From the NCBI GenBank assembly GCA_964364175.1, contig CAYILR010000001.1, positions 62,001-126,000 of the forward strand: a stretch of DNA of 64,000 nt. Direction: 5' to 3'. The stretch is from CAYILR01 sp964364175 (GTDB lineage Bacteria; Bdellovibrionota; UBA1018). The notes under the pieces are model-generated. The model made no database searches. It saw only the letters and a program-made list of their open reading frames with translations, and was not told the DNA's origin. This document shows, piece after piece, positions 23,935 through 33,553 of the stretch (position 1 is its first letter; the number at the start of each line of letters is the position of its first letter). The translations under genes were made by a program, and so were the position numbers.

Positions 23935-23972
23935 CTGTTCAATTATTGTACAAGTGTCGAACAGATCAACTC

Positions 23973-24251
23973 TTACGCGGGTTTTGTTGGCTCAGTTGTT
24001 TTTGTGGGAGCACTGGCAGTAGTTGCAGGAGCACTGGGAGCGGTCGCAGTGCTGCTCGGGGCTGGGGAAGAACTCTTCTTGTAATCGGTCGTATACCAGC
24101 CACTCCCCTTGAGCACGAACGAGGTATTGCTCATAATTTTTTGGGTGGGGCCTTTGCAGTCCGGGCATTCGGTCATGGGAGCATCGGATAGTTTCTGCAT
24201 GACTTCATGGACTTTTTGGCATTGTCCGCATTGGTATTCGTAAATAGGCAT
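23973..24251 (-). CDS. FmdB family zinc-ribbon protein
   Basis: A 92-residue protein. Residues 1-45 are the FmdB-type zinc ribbon: MPIYEYQCGQCQKV with Cys8/Cys11 and ECPDCKG with the second CxxC pair, then SGWYTTDYKK, a segment shared by family members. The remaining 30 residues are low-complexity Ala/Ser/Thr/Pro, likely disordered. The family is named for a putative formamidase regulator; its real role is unknown. It is divergent from hemW. Confidence 0.85.
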   Translation of the reverse strand: MPIYEYQCGQCQKVHEVMQKLSDAPMTECPDCKGPTQKIMSNTSFVLKGSGWYTTDYKKSSSPAPSSTATAPSAPATTASAPTKTTEPTKPA

Positions 24252-24317
24252 GCCCTTTTAATGAGGCCTAAGATTAATTTTGTCAAGATGTGTAAAATAT
24301 GGGAAGCCAAGATACCC

Positions 24318-25430
24318 ATGAAGGCCCAGTCGCTCTACATCCACTTCCCTTTTTGCGAAACTAAGTGTCATTATTGCGATTTTTACTCGCTCGGACGTGA
24401 GCGTACGGCTGTAGGTGATGCAGAAATTTACGAAAAAGCCCTGACCCAGGAGTGTCGTTTGGCCGCGGATCTGCTCTCGGATCAGGTCCAGACTGTATTT
24501 TTCGGGGGGGGGACCCCCAGCATGACGGCTCCAGAAGTCATGCTACGTGCGTTGGCTCCGCTGGAACTCACCCGTCGCTTAGCCCCCAGATACGAATGGA
24601 CGATGGAAGCCAATCCGTCTTCAGTTTCTCGGGCCTCGCTTGCTCAGTATCGAGCCTTGGGAGTGAATCGCGTCAGCATGGGAGTCCAAGCGATGCGAGA
24701 CGATCTTTTGGCGAGACTTGGCCGAGTTCATTCGAAGGACCGGGCTTTAGGTGCCTTGACAGAAATTTTTGAAGCTGGGTTTACCAATGTATCCGTGGAT
24801 TTGCTCTGTGGTGTTCCGGGCCAAGAGCTGGACGACATTCGTAAGGCTCTCGATGAATTGACCCAATTCCCCATCACGCACTTGAGCTGCTATCTGCTGA
24901 CCCTTACGCCCCATCACTCCATGTACAAACAGTTGCCGAACGAAGACACCCAGCTCGAACATCTGCTTTTTCTCCACGACCAAATGGCAGCACGGGGCTT
25001 TGAACACTACGAAATCTCTAATTTTTGTAAGCCCGGATTCGAAGCACGGCACAATCTGAATTATTGGAAAAACCACTCCTACTTGGGTCTAGGACCGTCC
25101 GCGCATTCGTTTGATCAAGACGAGCAAAAGCGCTGGAAAAATATTTCATCTCTAAAAAAATACGCCACAATTCTGAACGAGGGCAGCCTTCCTCAAGAGC
25201 AGGAAGAAATCCTCACCCCCGAACAAAAAGACCTAGAAAAATGGATGTTAGGCCTTCGTTTAGCAGAAGGCGTCCCCACGTCTTGGCTCACCACTTCGGC
25301 GCAGAAGCTGCGAGCAAAAAAGCTCTTAGAAGAGCACCTACTAGAGCCACATCCCAGCGTTGCTCACCAACTCCGTCTCACCCCACGTGGATTTGCCCTG
25401 TCCGACCAAGTCATCACGGTTTTGGCATAG
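24318..25430 (+). CDS. hemW: HemW-like radical SAM protein (heme chaperone)
   Basis: A 370-residue radical SAM protein. CETKCHYC (Cys13, Cys17, Cys20) is the CxxxCxxC cluster motif, preceded by LYIHFPF as in HemN/HemW. FFGGGTPSM is the SAM-binding GGGTPS motif, and YEISNFCKPGFEARHNLNYW with HSYLGLGPSAHSF is typical of the HemW subgroup. HemW lacks coproporphyrinogen oxidase activity and instead delivers heme. Starts at 24288 and 24318 are possible; I favour 24318 as it leads straight into the family N-terminus. In many bacteria hemW precedes the hrcA-grpE-dnaK cluster, as here without hrcA. Confidence 0.9.
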   Translation: MKAQSLYIHFPFCETKCHYCDFYSLGRERTAVGDAEIYEKALTQECRLAADLLSDQVQTVFFGGGTPSMTAPEVMLRALAPLELTRRLAPRYEWTMEANPSSVSRASLAQYRALGVNRVSMGVQAMRDDLLARLGRVHSKDRALGALTEIFEAGFTNVSVDLLCGVPGQELDDIRKALDELTQFPITHLSCYLLTLTPHHSMYKQLPNEDTQLEHLLFLHDQMAARGFEHYEISNFCKPGFEARHNLNYWKNHSYLGLGPSAHSFDQDEQKRWKNISSLKKYATILNEGSLPQEQEEILTPEQKDLEKWMLGLRLAEGVPTSWLTTSAQKLRAKKLLEEHLLEPHPSVAHQLRLTPRGFALSDQVITVLA

Positions 25431-25432
25431 CT

Positions 25433-25505
25433 AGATTTCGCGTTTAGCGAAATCTGAGCACTTGAAACTAAGTTTCAACCCCCTAAACTTCGCGTTTGGC
25501 GAAAT
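25433..25505. repeat. paired-hairpin intergenic element, copy 2
   Basis: Starting 3 bp after the hemW stop, AGATTTCGC (25433-25441) pairs perfectly with GCGAAATCT (25447-25455). A middle hairpin TTGAAAC/GTTTCAA spans 25462-25478, and TTCGC/GCGAA forms a third at 25489-25503. Order, spacing and the run CCCC(C)T(C)AAACTTCGCGTTTGGCGAA match copy 1 at 9492-9569. It separates hemW from grpE. Confidence 0.8.
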
Positions 25506-25568
25506 CTGGAGTCACCACTCTAGCCCTGCCTTGACAACCCATGTCCTGCCACCATACCTACAACCACT

Positions 25569-26090
25569 ATGAGTGAAACCGCCCAGTCGTCCCCTGCTCC
25601 AGAAGCCCAAGCTGCGCCAGCTGCGGGTGCCCTGGAAGAACTTCAAAAAAAGCTCCAGGAATCTGAGGCCAAATACCTTTATCTGTACGCTGAATTTGAA
25701 AACTACAAAAAACGCTCGATCAAAGAGCGTTCGGACGCAGTGAAATATGCGAACGAGCCTTTTGCTCGCGAAATCGTCATGGCGATTGATAATCTCGAGC
25801 GCGGATTGGCTTTTGTCGCCCCCGGGACAGACCAAAATCTGGTGAATGGCCTGAAAATGGTTCTGACCCAGTTTCAAACCGCTCTCGGTCAACAAGGAAT
25901 CCAGCCGGTTGTGAGTTTGGACAAGCCTTTTGACCCAAATTTGCACGAGGCGGTGGGGTCCGAAGTGTCGGATAAACCCTCTGGAACTGTCATAAAAGAG
26001 CACCAAAAGGGTTATACAATCCAAGGGCGACTTTTGCGTCCTGCCCGGGTCATTGTGAGCGGGGGAGCGGCTTCAACGAGTGAAGTTTAA
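25569..26090 (+). CDS. grpE: GrpE nucleotide exchange factor
   Basis: A 173-residue co-chaperone: a disordered Ala/Pro-rich start, a long coiled coil (about 22-75, ELQKKLQESEAKYLYLYAEFENYKKR broken here for length), and a beta-domain with the conserved PFDPNLHEAV (about 123-132) and GRLLRPARVIVS near the end. It swaps ADP for ATP on DnaK. The dnaK gene follows after 98 bp containing a possible extra promoter (TTGACA at 26104). Confidence 0.93.
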   Translation: MSETAQSSPAPEAQAAPAAGALEELQKKLQESEAKYLYLYAEFENYKKRSIKERSDAVKYANEPFAREIVMAIDNLERGLAFVAPGTDQNLVNGLKMVLTQFQTALGQQGIQPVVSLDKPFDPNLHEAVGSEVSDKPSGTVIKEHQKGYTIQGRLLRPARVIVSGGAASTSEV

Positions 26091-26188
26091 TCGGGATGCT
26101 CGGTTGACAATGAATATTTTGTCACCAACTTAACAGTAAGGTTTTAGTGAAACGTTAGTGCAGTTAAAAAGAAGGAATAGGTAAATAT

Positions 26189-28141
26189 ATGGGAAAAATC
26201 ATCGGAATTGACTTGGGAACTACGAACTCATGCGTATCGGTTTTAGAAGGCAGCGAGCCGAAGGTGATCGCCAACTCCGAAGGTGCCAATACTACTCCTT
26301 CGATCGTGGGCTTTGTTTCCGATACCGAACGCCACGTCGGCCAAGTTGCAAAGCGCCAAGCGATTACCAACCCTGAAAAGACCGTTTTTGAAGCCAAGCG
26401 CTTGATTGGCCGCAAATTTGGTTCCAAGGAAGTCACCGAGTTCGCCAAAATTGCCCCCTTCAAAATTGTTGAGGCCAAAAACGGCGATGCTTGGGTGAAA
26501 GTCGCCAACCGCGAATATTCTCCACAAGAAATTTCTGCGATCGTTCTCCAAAAAATGAAGAAAACGGCTGAGGACTATCTGGGCGAACCTGTGACCGAAG
26601 CAGTCGTCACTGTTCCCGCTTATTTCAACGATGCCCAACGCCAAGCGACCAAAGACGCTGGCCGCATCGCGGGACTCGACGTCAAACGAATCATTAACGA
26701 ACCTACCGCAGCTGCTCTGGCTTACGGTCTGGATAAAAAAGGCAAAGACCAAACTGTGGCTGTTTTCGACTTGGGCGGCGGTACTTTCGATATCTCCATC
26801 CTCGAAATGGGTGATGGTGTTTTCGAAGTGAAAGCCACCAACGGCGATACCTTCTTGGGCGGCGGTAACTTTGACCAGCGGATCATTGATTGGATGTCCG
26901 ACGAGTTCAAAAAAGAAACGGGCATCGACATCCGCAAAGACAAAATGGCGCTCCAACGCTTGAAAGAAGCTGCAGAGAAGGCCAAGCACGAATTGTCTTC
27001 GACCAGTGAGACCGAGATCAACCTGCCCTTCATTACGGCAGATGCCTCGGGTCCAAAACACATGAACCTGCGTCTGTCTCGCTCCAAAATGGAGTCGTTA
27101 GTTGAAGACCTAATCGATAAGCTGGCTGGTCCTTGTGAGACATGCATCAAGGATTCCGGTGTAGCAAAAAGCAAAATTGACGAAGTGATTCTGGTCGGCG
27201 GGATGACTCGCATGCCGCGCGTTCAAGCCAAGGTGAAAGAAATTTTTGGCAAAGAACCGCACAAAGGCGTGAACCCTGACGAAGTCGTGGCAGTCGGTGC
27301 TGCAATCCAAGGTGGAGTGCTCAAAGGGGACGTAAAAGACGTTCTCTTGCTCGACGTGACTCCTTTGTCGCTCGGAATTGAAACTCTCGGCGGTGTTTTC
27401 ACAAAATTGATTGAAAAAAATACCACAATCCCTACCAAAAAATCACAGACGTTCTCTACCGCAGGAGACAATCAATCGGCCGTAACGATTCACGTGCTGC
27501 AAGGTGAGCGTGAGTTTGCTGAGTACAACAAATCGCTCGGGCGATTTGATTTGGTCGGCTTGCCCCCTGCCCCACGTGGCGTGCCACAAATCGAAGTGGC
27601 ATTCGATATCGACGCCAACGGCATGGTGCATGTATCTGCAAAAGACCTGGGTACCAATAAAGAACAATCGATTCGAATCACTGCATCGGGTGGTTTGTCC
27701 GAAGACGAAATCAAAAAGATGCAAAAAGAAGCCGAAGAGCACAAAGGTGAGGACGAGAAGCGCAAGCAGGCCGTCAATGCCCGCAATAATCTGGACGGCA
27801 TGATTTACACGATCGAGAAAACGCTGAAAGAAAGCGGAGATAAAGTCGAAGCAGGCATCAAAAAAGAAGTTGAAGACGCTGTGGCTGAAGCCAAAACTCA
27901 TCTTGAAAGCAAGGACGCCGAAGAATTGCAGAAAGCGACTGAAAAGCTGACTGCAGTTTCAAGCAAAATGGCGGAGATGATTTACAAAAACGCGGGTCCT
28001 CAAGGCGGCGATGGGGCTGCAGGTCCAGGTGCTAGCGGAGCAGGATCATCTCATGATGGTTCGGGTGGAGCCGAGGCAAGTGGCAAAAAAGATGCAAAAA
28101 AAGACGACGACGTCATCGATGCCGATTACAAGGAAGTCTAA
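26189..28141 (+). CDS. dnaK: molecular chaperone DnaK (Hsp70)
   Basis: A 650-residue Hsp70. The start GKIIGIDLGTTNSCV, the phosphate-2 motif VAVFDLGGGTFDISILE (about 190-206), the adenosine motif ILVGGMTRMPRV (about 334-345), the linker DVLLLDVTPLSLGIE and a substrate domain plus helical lid follow the family order; the C-terminal tail is Gly/Ser-rich and ends DADYKEV, close to the EEVD-like end of bacterial DnaK. It lies between grpE and dnaJ. The gap at 26091-26188 has a TGACAA/TTGTCA inverted repeat at about 26105-26124 overlapping a possible -35, but no CIRCE. Confidence 0.98.
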   Translation: MGKIIGIDLGTTNSCVSVLEGSEPKVIANSEGANTTPSIVGFVSDTERHVGQVAKRQAITNPEKTVFEAKRLIGRKFGSKEVTEFAKIAPFKIVEAKNGDAWVKVANREYSPQEISAIVLQKMKKTAEDYLGEPVTEAVVTVPAYFNDAQRQATKDAGRIAGLDVKRIINEPTAAALAYGLDKKGKDQTVAVFDLGGGTFDISILEMGDGVFEVKATNGDTFLGGGNFDQRIIDWMSDEFKKETGIDIRKDKMALQRLKEAAEKAKHELSSTSETEINLPFITADASGPKHMNLRLSRSKMESLVEDLIDKLAGPCETCIKDSGVAKSKIDEVILVGGMTRMPRVQAKVKEIFGKEPHKGVNPDEVVAVGAAIQGGVLKGDVKDVLLLDVTPLSLGIETLGGVFTKLIEKNTTIPTKKSQTFSTAGDNQSAVTIHVLQGEREFAEYNKSLGRFDLVGLPPAPRGVPQIEVAFDIDANGMVHVSAKDLGTNKEQSIRITASGGLSEDEIKKMQKEAEEHKGEDEKRKQAVNARNNLDGMIYTIEKTLKESGDKVEAGIKKEVEDAVAEAKTHLESKDAEELQKATEKLTAVSSKMAEMIYKNAGPQGGDGAAGPGASGAGSSHDGSGGAEASGKKDAKKDDDVIDADYKEV

Positions 28142-28158
28142 TTCTTAAGGCGGATTGA

Positions 28159-29313
28159 ATGAGCGCAAAAAGAGATTATTACGAGATTCTTGGGGTCGCA
28201 CGCAGTGCTTCTGCCGAGGAACTCAAGAAAGCATATCGTAAGCTCGCCATTCAATTTCATCCGGATAAAAACCCGGGCAACAAGCAGGCCGAAGAGAAGT
28301 TCAAGGAGCTTTCTGAAGCCTACGAGGTGCTCACGGATCCTAAGCGCAAGCAGATGTATGATCAGTTTGGTCATGCGGGTCTGAGCGGTGGGCCGGGGGG
28401 TGGGACAGGCGGATTCGAAGGATTTGCTGGTGGTGCGGGTGGCGCTGGATTCAACGATATCTTTGGCGATATTTTTGGAGATCTTTTCGGTCAAGCGGCA
28501 GGTGGCCGTGGTCGAGGCGGACGCCGCCGATCCATGGGCAGGCCTGGGGCTGATCTCAAAACTACAGTAGATATTACGTTCGAAGAGGCCGCATTCGGAG
28601 CTGAGAAAGTGATTCCGGTCAATCGCCCTGTAGCTTGCGAGACGTGTGATGGAAGTGGCGCGAAGCCAGGTACAAAACCTGAAACCTGCAGACAATGTCA
28701 AGGTGCGGGCGAAGTCATGATGCAGCAGGGTTTTTTTGCGATTTCGCGCACCTGTCCTGCCTGTCACGGAAAAGGGGCGACTATAGCCAGTCCTTGTCAT
28801 AACTGCCATGGAGCTGGAACAACTCGCAAAAAATCGCAGATTTCCGTCAAGATTCCTCCCGGTGTGGATACCGGTCAACGCCTCAAACTGAGTGGCGAAG
28901 GTGAAGCTGGAGAAAATGGCGGACCGTCAGGCGATTTGTACGTCGTGATGAATATCTTGCCTCATGAATTTTTTCAGCGGGAAGAATTCGATATTATTTG
29001 TGATGTGCCAATTACATTTTCTCAGGCAGCTCTGGGTGCAGAGATCGAAGTTCCTACCTTGGCATCCAAAGTTAAAATGAAAGTTCCAGCAGGTACGCAA
29101 TCTCACAAAACTTTCCGTCTGAAAGCCAAGGGGCTTCCTCGTTTGGGGTCTTATGGATTCGGCGATCAGTTAGTTCGCGTTATCGTCGAAACTCCCAGTA
29201 AATTAACAACCGAACAGAGGGATCTACTCAAGCGATTCGATGAAATCGAGGCCGCATCGACGCATCCCATGCACCATCAGTTTTTTCAGAAGATGAAAGA
29301 TCTTCTCAGCTAG
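28159..29313 (+). CDS. dnaJ: DnaJ (Hsp40)
   Basis: A 384-residue type I J-protein: J domain with HPD at about 34-36, a Gly-rich stretch (about 78-130), a zinc domain with four CxxCxGxG repeats (CETCDGSG, CRQCQGAG, CPACHGKG, CHNCHGAG), and a two-part substrate-binding C-terminal region. It stimulates DnaK ATPase and hands over clients. It follows dnaK by 17 bp in the same operon. Confidence 0.97.
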   Translation: MSAKRDYYEILGVARSASAEELKKAYRKLAIQFHPDKNPGNKQAEEKFKELSEAYEVLTDPKRKQMYDQFGHAGLSGGPGGGTGGFEGFAGGAGGAGFNDIFGDIFGDLFGQAAGGRGRGGRRRSMGRPGADLKTTVDITFEEAAFGAEKVIPVNRPVACETCDGSGAKPGTKPETCRQCQGAGEVMMQQGFFAISRTCPACHGKGATIASPCHNCHGAGTTRKKSQISVKIPPGVDTGQRLKLSGEGEAGENGGPSGDLYVVMNILPHEFFQREEFDIICDVPITFSQAALGAEIEVPTLASKVKMKVPAGTQSHKTFRLKAKGLPRLGSYGFGDQLVRVIVETPSKLTTEQRDLLKRFDEIEAASTHPMHHQFFQKMKDLLS

Positions 29314-29337
29314 TTCAGTTTAAGTTAAATACTCTAT

Positions 29338-31254
29338 ATGAAAGCAACTTGGGTGGGCGTGTTTCTATGGGTGTTGCTGAGCGCAGCGAGTGCATGGGCG
29401 ACGGAGCAAACCGACTATCAAGAGTTGCAGTCTTTTTTTACTGCTGAAAAACATGAGACGGTGATTGAAAAGGGGCGGGAGTTCGAATCGAGGTACCCAA
29501 AATCAGACCGCATCTCACAAGTCAAAAACCTCATTGGTCTGAGTTACTACATGACTCGTAAATCGGGCCAAGCCATTATTCAATTCAACCAGTCCCTGGA
29601 TCGTGTCAAAGACGTTACACTAAAACCCTTCATTCAATTCAACTTAGCTTCAGCACAGTATGAAGGGCACTTTCTGGATGAAGCCTCACAGACCCTGGCT
29701 TTGATTCAGCCTAATGTTTTGGACAAGGATACTCGGTCTAAATACCACTTGCTCAAAGCGAGAATTTTAAAGCAGCAAGGTGCACAACGAGAAGCGATCA
29801 TCGAAGCTGCAAGATCCATGCGGTATATCGACGAAGCGCGCGCTAAAGTTTCTCCTGCCAGGGAGTTGATCGAACAAGGATTATCCGCAATTGAGGACCC
29901 TGCGTTGTTGGATGATATCTACCAACAAACGGAGGATACTTTTTTTGGCGACCTGGTGATGTTCCGCCTTGCCACACGTCTGATTGCCAATGGAAAAAAT
30001 GATCAAGCGACCACCATTTTGAAAAGAATACTGGCGCGTTCTACCAAAAGTGAAAAATTTGCCAGCGTGACTGAAATGTTGCGCACTCAAGAGTCTCAAG
30101 GTGAGGTCAGCCCGAATACGATCGGCATTTTGCTTCCGATGAACGGGAAATATGCGGCCCTCTCTCAAAGAGTGATTCAGGCGGTGGCGATGGGGTTGCG
30201 GATATTCAATCCAGAGGATCCTGACTCGCAATTGAACTTGGTGATTGCCGATAGTGGAGAGGATGCGGATCAAGCTTTAAAAGGTCTGAATGATCTTTGT
30301 TTGAATCAACATGCGATCGCTGTGATCGGCCCGCTTTTGAGCAAAGGGTTGGATCAAGTTTCTCAGCGCGCTCAGGAGCTTGGCGTTCCTCTCTTGACGC
30401 TGACGCAGCAGGATCCACCCGCGGGTGAGTATACATTTAGTTTTGGCATCACTCCTCAGGTGCAGGCACAGCAAATCGCAAAATATGCAATCGAGCGTTT
30501 GAAGTACAAGCGGTTCGCTATTTTGTACCCTCGAGATAAATATGGGGAGCAATACAGCCAAAATTTTTGGGACGCTGTGGAATCCATGGGTGGGAAAATT
30601 GTTGGAGTGGAATCCTACCCTGCTGAAGAAACCGATTTTAGAAAATGGATTGATCGACTGGTTGGGGTTTATTACGCGGACGCACGTAAACGAGAACTCG
30701 ATGATTTGGAAAAACAAAGAACAGAATTAAACATCACTAAAAAAACGAGGAAAACGGAAAAATATTTTTTACTTCCCCCTATCATCGACTTTGATGCGGT
30801 TTTTATCCCAGATGAGCCAAAAAATCTGGGGCAAGTGGTTCCGACGTTCGCTTATCGTGATGTGGAGGGTGTCAAATTTTTGGGGACGGCAGCGTGGCAT
30901 TCTCAGGAGTTACTGACTCGTGCTCAAAACAGCGTTGAGGGGGCACTTTTTGTGGATGCGTTTCATGCAGATGCTGTATCGGGCTTGGCACATAAATTCG
31001 TCGATAAATATAAGGCTACCTACGGGCAAGCACCTGGATCTGTTGAGGCTTTGGCGTACGACGCCAGCTCTGTTCTCGTCACTTTATTGCAGGGCAAATC
31101 CCTATCCCATCGTGTTGAGCTCAAGGACAAGTTGAGTACACTCAGCTATTCGCAAGCAGTGACTGGCCGTATTATTGTGAAGGGGAACGAGGTGGTGCGC
31201 ACATTCCCACTTTTCACAGTCAAGAGTGGTAGATTCGAAGAAATTTCGCAGTAG
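29338..31254 (+). CDS. LpoA/LppC-like penicillin-binding-protein activator (periplasmic-binding fold)
   Basis: A 638-residue exported protein (signal peptide about 1-21, ending in AWA; no lipobox, unlike E. coli LpoA). Residues about 25-260 form helical TPR-like repeats; from about 262 (NTIGILLPMNGKYAALS) the protein is a type 1 periplasmic-binding fold with IAVIGPLLSKG and FAILYPRDKYG, as in LpoA and the branched-chain amino-acid receptor superfamily. TPR plus this fold is the LpoA order; LpoA activates PBP1A. A small-molecule receptor is an alternative. The gene follows dnaJ by 24 bp and precedes fliD. Confidence 0.75.
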   Translation: MKATWVGVFLWVLLSAASAWATEQTDYQELQSFFTAEKHETVIEKGREFESRYPKSDRISQVKNLIGLSYYMTRKSGQAIIQFNQSLDRVKDVTLKPFIQFNLASAQYEGHFLDEASQTLALIQPNVLDKDTRSKYHLLKARILKQQGAQREAIIEAARSMRYIDEARAKVSPARELIEQGLSAIEDPALLDDIYQQTEDTFFGDLVMFRLATRLIANGKNDQATTILKRILARSTKSEKFASVTEMLRTQESQGEVSPNTIGILLPMNGKYAALSQRVIQAVAMGLRIFNPEDPDSQLNLVIADSGEDADQALKGLNDLCLNQHAIAVIGPLLSKGLDQVSQRAQELGVPLLTLTQQDPPAGEYTFSFGITPQVQAQQIAKYAIERLKYKRFAILYPRDKYGEQYSQNFWDAVESMGGKIVGVESYPAEETDFRKWIDRLVGVYYADARKRELDDLEKQRTELNITKKTRKTEKYFLLPPIIDFDAVFIPDEPKNLGQVVPTFAYRDVEGVKFLGTAAWHSQELLTRAQNSVEGALFVDAFHADAVSGLAHKFVDKYKATYGQAPGSVEALAYDASSVLVTLLQGKSLSHRVELKDKLSTLSYSQAVTGRIIVKGNEVVRTFPLFTVKSGRFEEISQ

Positions 31255-31349
31255 CGATTATAGACTCATCATTCGTCAGCAGTTTGACTCACCCTGAAAT
31301 TCTTGCCCGTTGGCAAGATCACGACTTTAAAGAGATACTATGTAAGACC

Positions 31350-32759
31350 ATGGGACTGCGTTTTGACCCCATTGGGGGTGGACAATTTAAAGCAGCGTTG
31401 AAGGCGATTATTGAGGCCGAGCGCCAACCCATCCGGACGTTGGAGGGGCGCAAAGCTATCCAACAAGCACGCCATAAACTCTTTCAAGAATTTAAGGGCA
31501 AATTCAGTAATCTAGAAAAAGCTGTGACCGATATTTCTAATTTTCGAAATTTTAGAGAATTAAAAATTGATCTGGGGGATGGAGCTCACTATATGTCGGC
31601 CTCTGTCGACAAATTCAAAGCTGAACCAGGCTCTTATGTGATGCAGATCGATCAGCTTGCAGAGCGATCCTCTGTGATTAGCAATGGTCACGAAAGTCCT
31701 GATGAGGCGAATTTGGGTGTTGGATTCATCGTGGCTGACACACCTGACGGGGATACAAAAGAAATTTGGGTGAATGAAAGAAATGCAAGCTTGCATGGGA
31801 TTGCCAGCCTGATCAATGCAGAACACGAAATTCCGTTTCGCGCCACGGTTGTTCAAGATGTGTCCGATCCAGATCACTCATGGAGATTAATTTTAGCAGC
31901 GAAAAAAGATGGAGAATTAGACACGGTTACTTTTCCTGATTTCTATTTTTTGGATGGATATCGTGATTTTTATGTAGAAGACATTCACGATCCAATGAAC
32001 GCGTATTTGAAGCTGGACGGGTTTGAAATTGATTCAACGAGCAACGATATATCCGATTTTATCACGGGCGTGAATATTCAGCTCAAACAAGCAGCAGAAG
32101 ATCATCCATTTGTCATGAAAATCACCGAGGATTTTCAAAAAATTGCTCAAAAGGTGAAAGCCGTTGTGGATCAAGTCAACGGAATTTTGGAATTCGTTAA
32201 TAAGCAAAACCAAGTGGATGAAAAATCAGATACTAAAACCATGTTTACCGGTGATGCTTCACTACAAAACATTGAATTTCGTTTGAGGAACTTGTTTCAT
32301 GAAGGTTTTCCTGTGGGAGATCCGGATGATGAAGAGAATTTTAAATTCGTTTGGATGAATCAATTTGGGATTGAATTCGCAAAAACAGGACAACTGACTT
32401 TCAGTGAAGACAAGTTGACTCAAAAAATGGAGAAAAATTTTGACGAAGTATCCGAGGCAGTCACGGGTCCGTTTGGATTTGCTGCACAGTTAAAGAAGGT
32501 TTTTTCAGGCTACACCCGAACGATGGATGGTGTTTTGGCCATGAGGGAAAAATCAATGCAGAACCAGATTAAAAAAATTGACGATGATATTGCCCAAAAA
32601 GAAATCAGGATCGATGCGCGCCAACAAGCCTTGACGGGACAGTTTGCAAGGCTACAGGCGTCTCTGAGCGATATGCAAAGGCAACAGCAGTATCTGTCAG
32701 CCACATTGCCAGGAGCTGGTGGTGGTGGAAACTTAGTTCAACAATTATTGGGTGGATAA
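31350..32759 (+). CDS. fliD: flagellar hook-associated protein 2 (filament cap FliD)
   Basis: About 469 residues. The N-terminus MGLRFDPIGGGQFKAAL and EAERQPIRTLEGRK corresponds to the FliD start (the usual GIGSGLD...LMALEQQP pattern). The middle contains variable D2/D3 domains, and the C-terminus is a long coiled coil (about 395-450) ending in a Gly/Leu tail, as in cap proteins that end with NLVQQLLG. The TTG at 31284 would add 22 unrelated residues, so I prefer ATG 31350. FliD forms the cap under which flagellin folds. fliS follows by 15 bp. Confidence 0.88.
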   Translation: MGLRFDPIGGGQFKAALKAIIEAERQPIRTLEGRKAIQQARHKLFQEFKGKFSNLEKAVTDISNFRNFRELKIDLGDGAHYMSASVDKFKAEPGSYVMQIDQLAERSSVISNGHESPDEANLGVGFIVADTPDGDTKEIWVNERNASLHGIASLINAEHEIPFRATVVQDVSDPDHSWRLILAAKKDGELDTVTFPDFYFLDGYRDFYVEDIHDPMNAYLKLDGFEIDSTSNDISDFITGVNIQLKQAAEDHPFVMKITEDFQKIAQKVKAVVDQVNGILEFVNKQNQVDEKSDTKTMFTGDASLQNIEFRLRNLFHEGFPVGDPDDEENFKFVWMNQFGIEFAKTGQLTFSEDKLTQKMEKNFDEVSEAVTGPFGFAAQLKKVFSGYTRTMDGVLAMREKSMQNQIKKIDDDIAQKEIRIDARQQALTGQFARLQASLSDMQRQQQYLSATLPGAGGGGNLVQQLLGG

Positions 32760-32774
32760 TTAGGAGATTAAACA

Positions 32775-33170
32775 ATGTCTGGTTACGGTGCAAAGGCTTA
32801 CAAACAAACTTCGGTAGCAACAGCCAGTCGAGGTCAGGTTTTGATCATGCTCTATGAGGGAGCTATTCAAAATATTAAAAAAGCAATTGTATGCATAGAG
32901 ATGAAGGATCTATCCGGAAAAGGAAAATACATTATCAAAACTCATGATATTATCAATGAATTGAACACCAGTTTGAATTTTGAATTGGGGGGGAAGGTCG
33001 CTGAAGATTTACAACGACTGTATAATTTTATGACGGATCAGCTTTTGAAGGCAAATATGGAGTCTTCAAAAGAAAAGCTTCAAACCGTGCAAAAACTGAT
33101 GGAAACACTGCTTGAAGGCTGGAGAGTTGCCGTCAGCGAGTTTCAAAAAAATGGTACCTCATTAAAATGA
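32775..33170 (+). CDS. fliS: flagellin chaperone FliS
   Basis: A 131-residue four-helix protein. The opening GAKAYKQTSVATASRGQVLIMLYEGAI (given in parts: AYKQTSVATASRGQ, then LIMLYEGAIQ) matches the FliS consensus, in which the LMLYDGAI helix contacts flagellin. It keeps flagellin unfolded for export. It lies between fliD and the FliT-like gene, whose start overlaps its stop. Confidence 0.93.
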   Translation: MSGYGAKAYKQTSVATASRGQVLIMLYEGAIQNIKKAIVCIEMKDLSGKGKYIIKTHDIINELNTSLNFELGGKVAEDLQRLYNFMTDQLLKANMESSKEKLQTVQKLMETLLEGWRVAVSEFQKNGTSLK

Positions 33171-33553
33171 TGGAATCAGAATTAATCAAAAAAAGAAGAA
33201 AATCGATTCTTAAAAAAATGCATCAAATCACTGAAAAGTGCATTTCAACTATACTCACTGGGAACTGGGATGTTTTTTATAAATCTGTGCAGGAGAGAGA
33301 ACAGTGTTTGAGGTTGATGCGATTGAGTCAAAAGGAAGCTCCCGAAGCCTCAAAAATACCGTTAGATTCGGAAGAGCAAAAAATTAGATTCGATTTGAAT
33401 GAGTCAGAAAAAAAACTTTTTTCTATGGTCGAGCAGGAAAAAGACAAAATTTTGCAGGAAGTGGCTGCGCTTAGAAAGTCCAAAGAAGTGATCAATAAGT
33501 TCAAAAGTTCTTGGATCAGCTCTTCGGGTGAGGAGATTGACGAAACACTATGA
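33167..33553 (+). CDS. FliT/FlgN-like flagellar chaperone candidate
   Basis: A 128-residue, highly charged, all-helical protein (Lys/Glu-rich, with a coiled-coil-like heptad pattern through about 10-45 and 75-115). There is no diagnostic motif, but its size, helical content and place directly after fliS with overlapping start and stop (ATGA) fit FliT, the FliD chaperone, or FlgN-type export chaperones. The next gene also overlaps by 4 bp. Confidence 0.5.
   Translation: MMESELIKKRRKSILKKMHQITEKCISTILTGNWDVFYKSVQEREQCLRLMRLSQKEAPEASKIPLDSEEQKIRFDLNESEKKLFSMVEQEKDKILQEVAALRKSKEVINKFKSSWISSSGEEIDETL

Noticed and set aside
26243..27061. 272-codon open frame antisense to dnaK
   Set aside because: Shadow of the biased codon usage of dnaK; no family features and the sense gene is certain.
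31284..31349. Upstream TTG start for fliD
   Set aside because: Adds 22 residues without family match and without a ribosome site; ATG 31350 leads into the FliD N-terminus.
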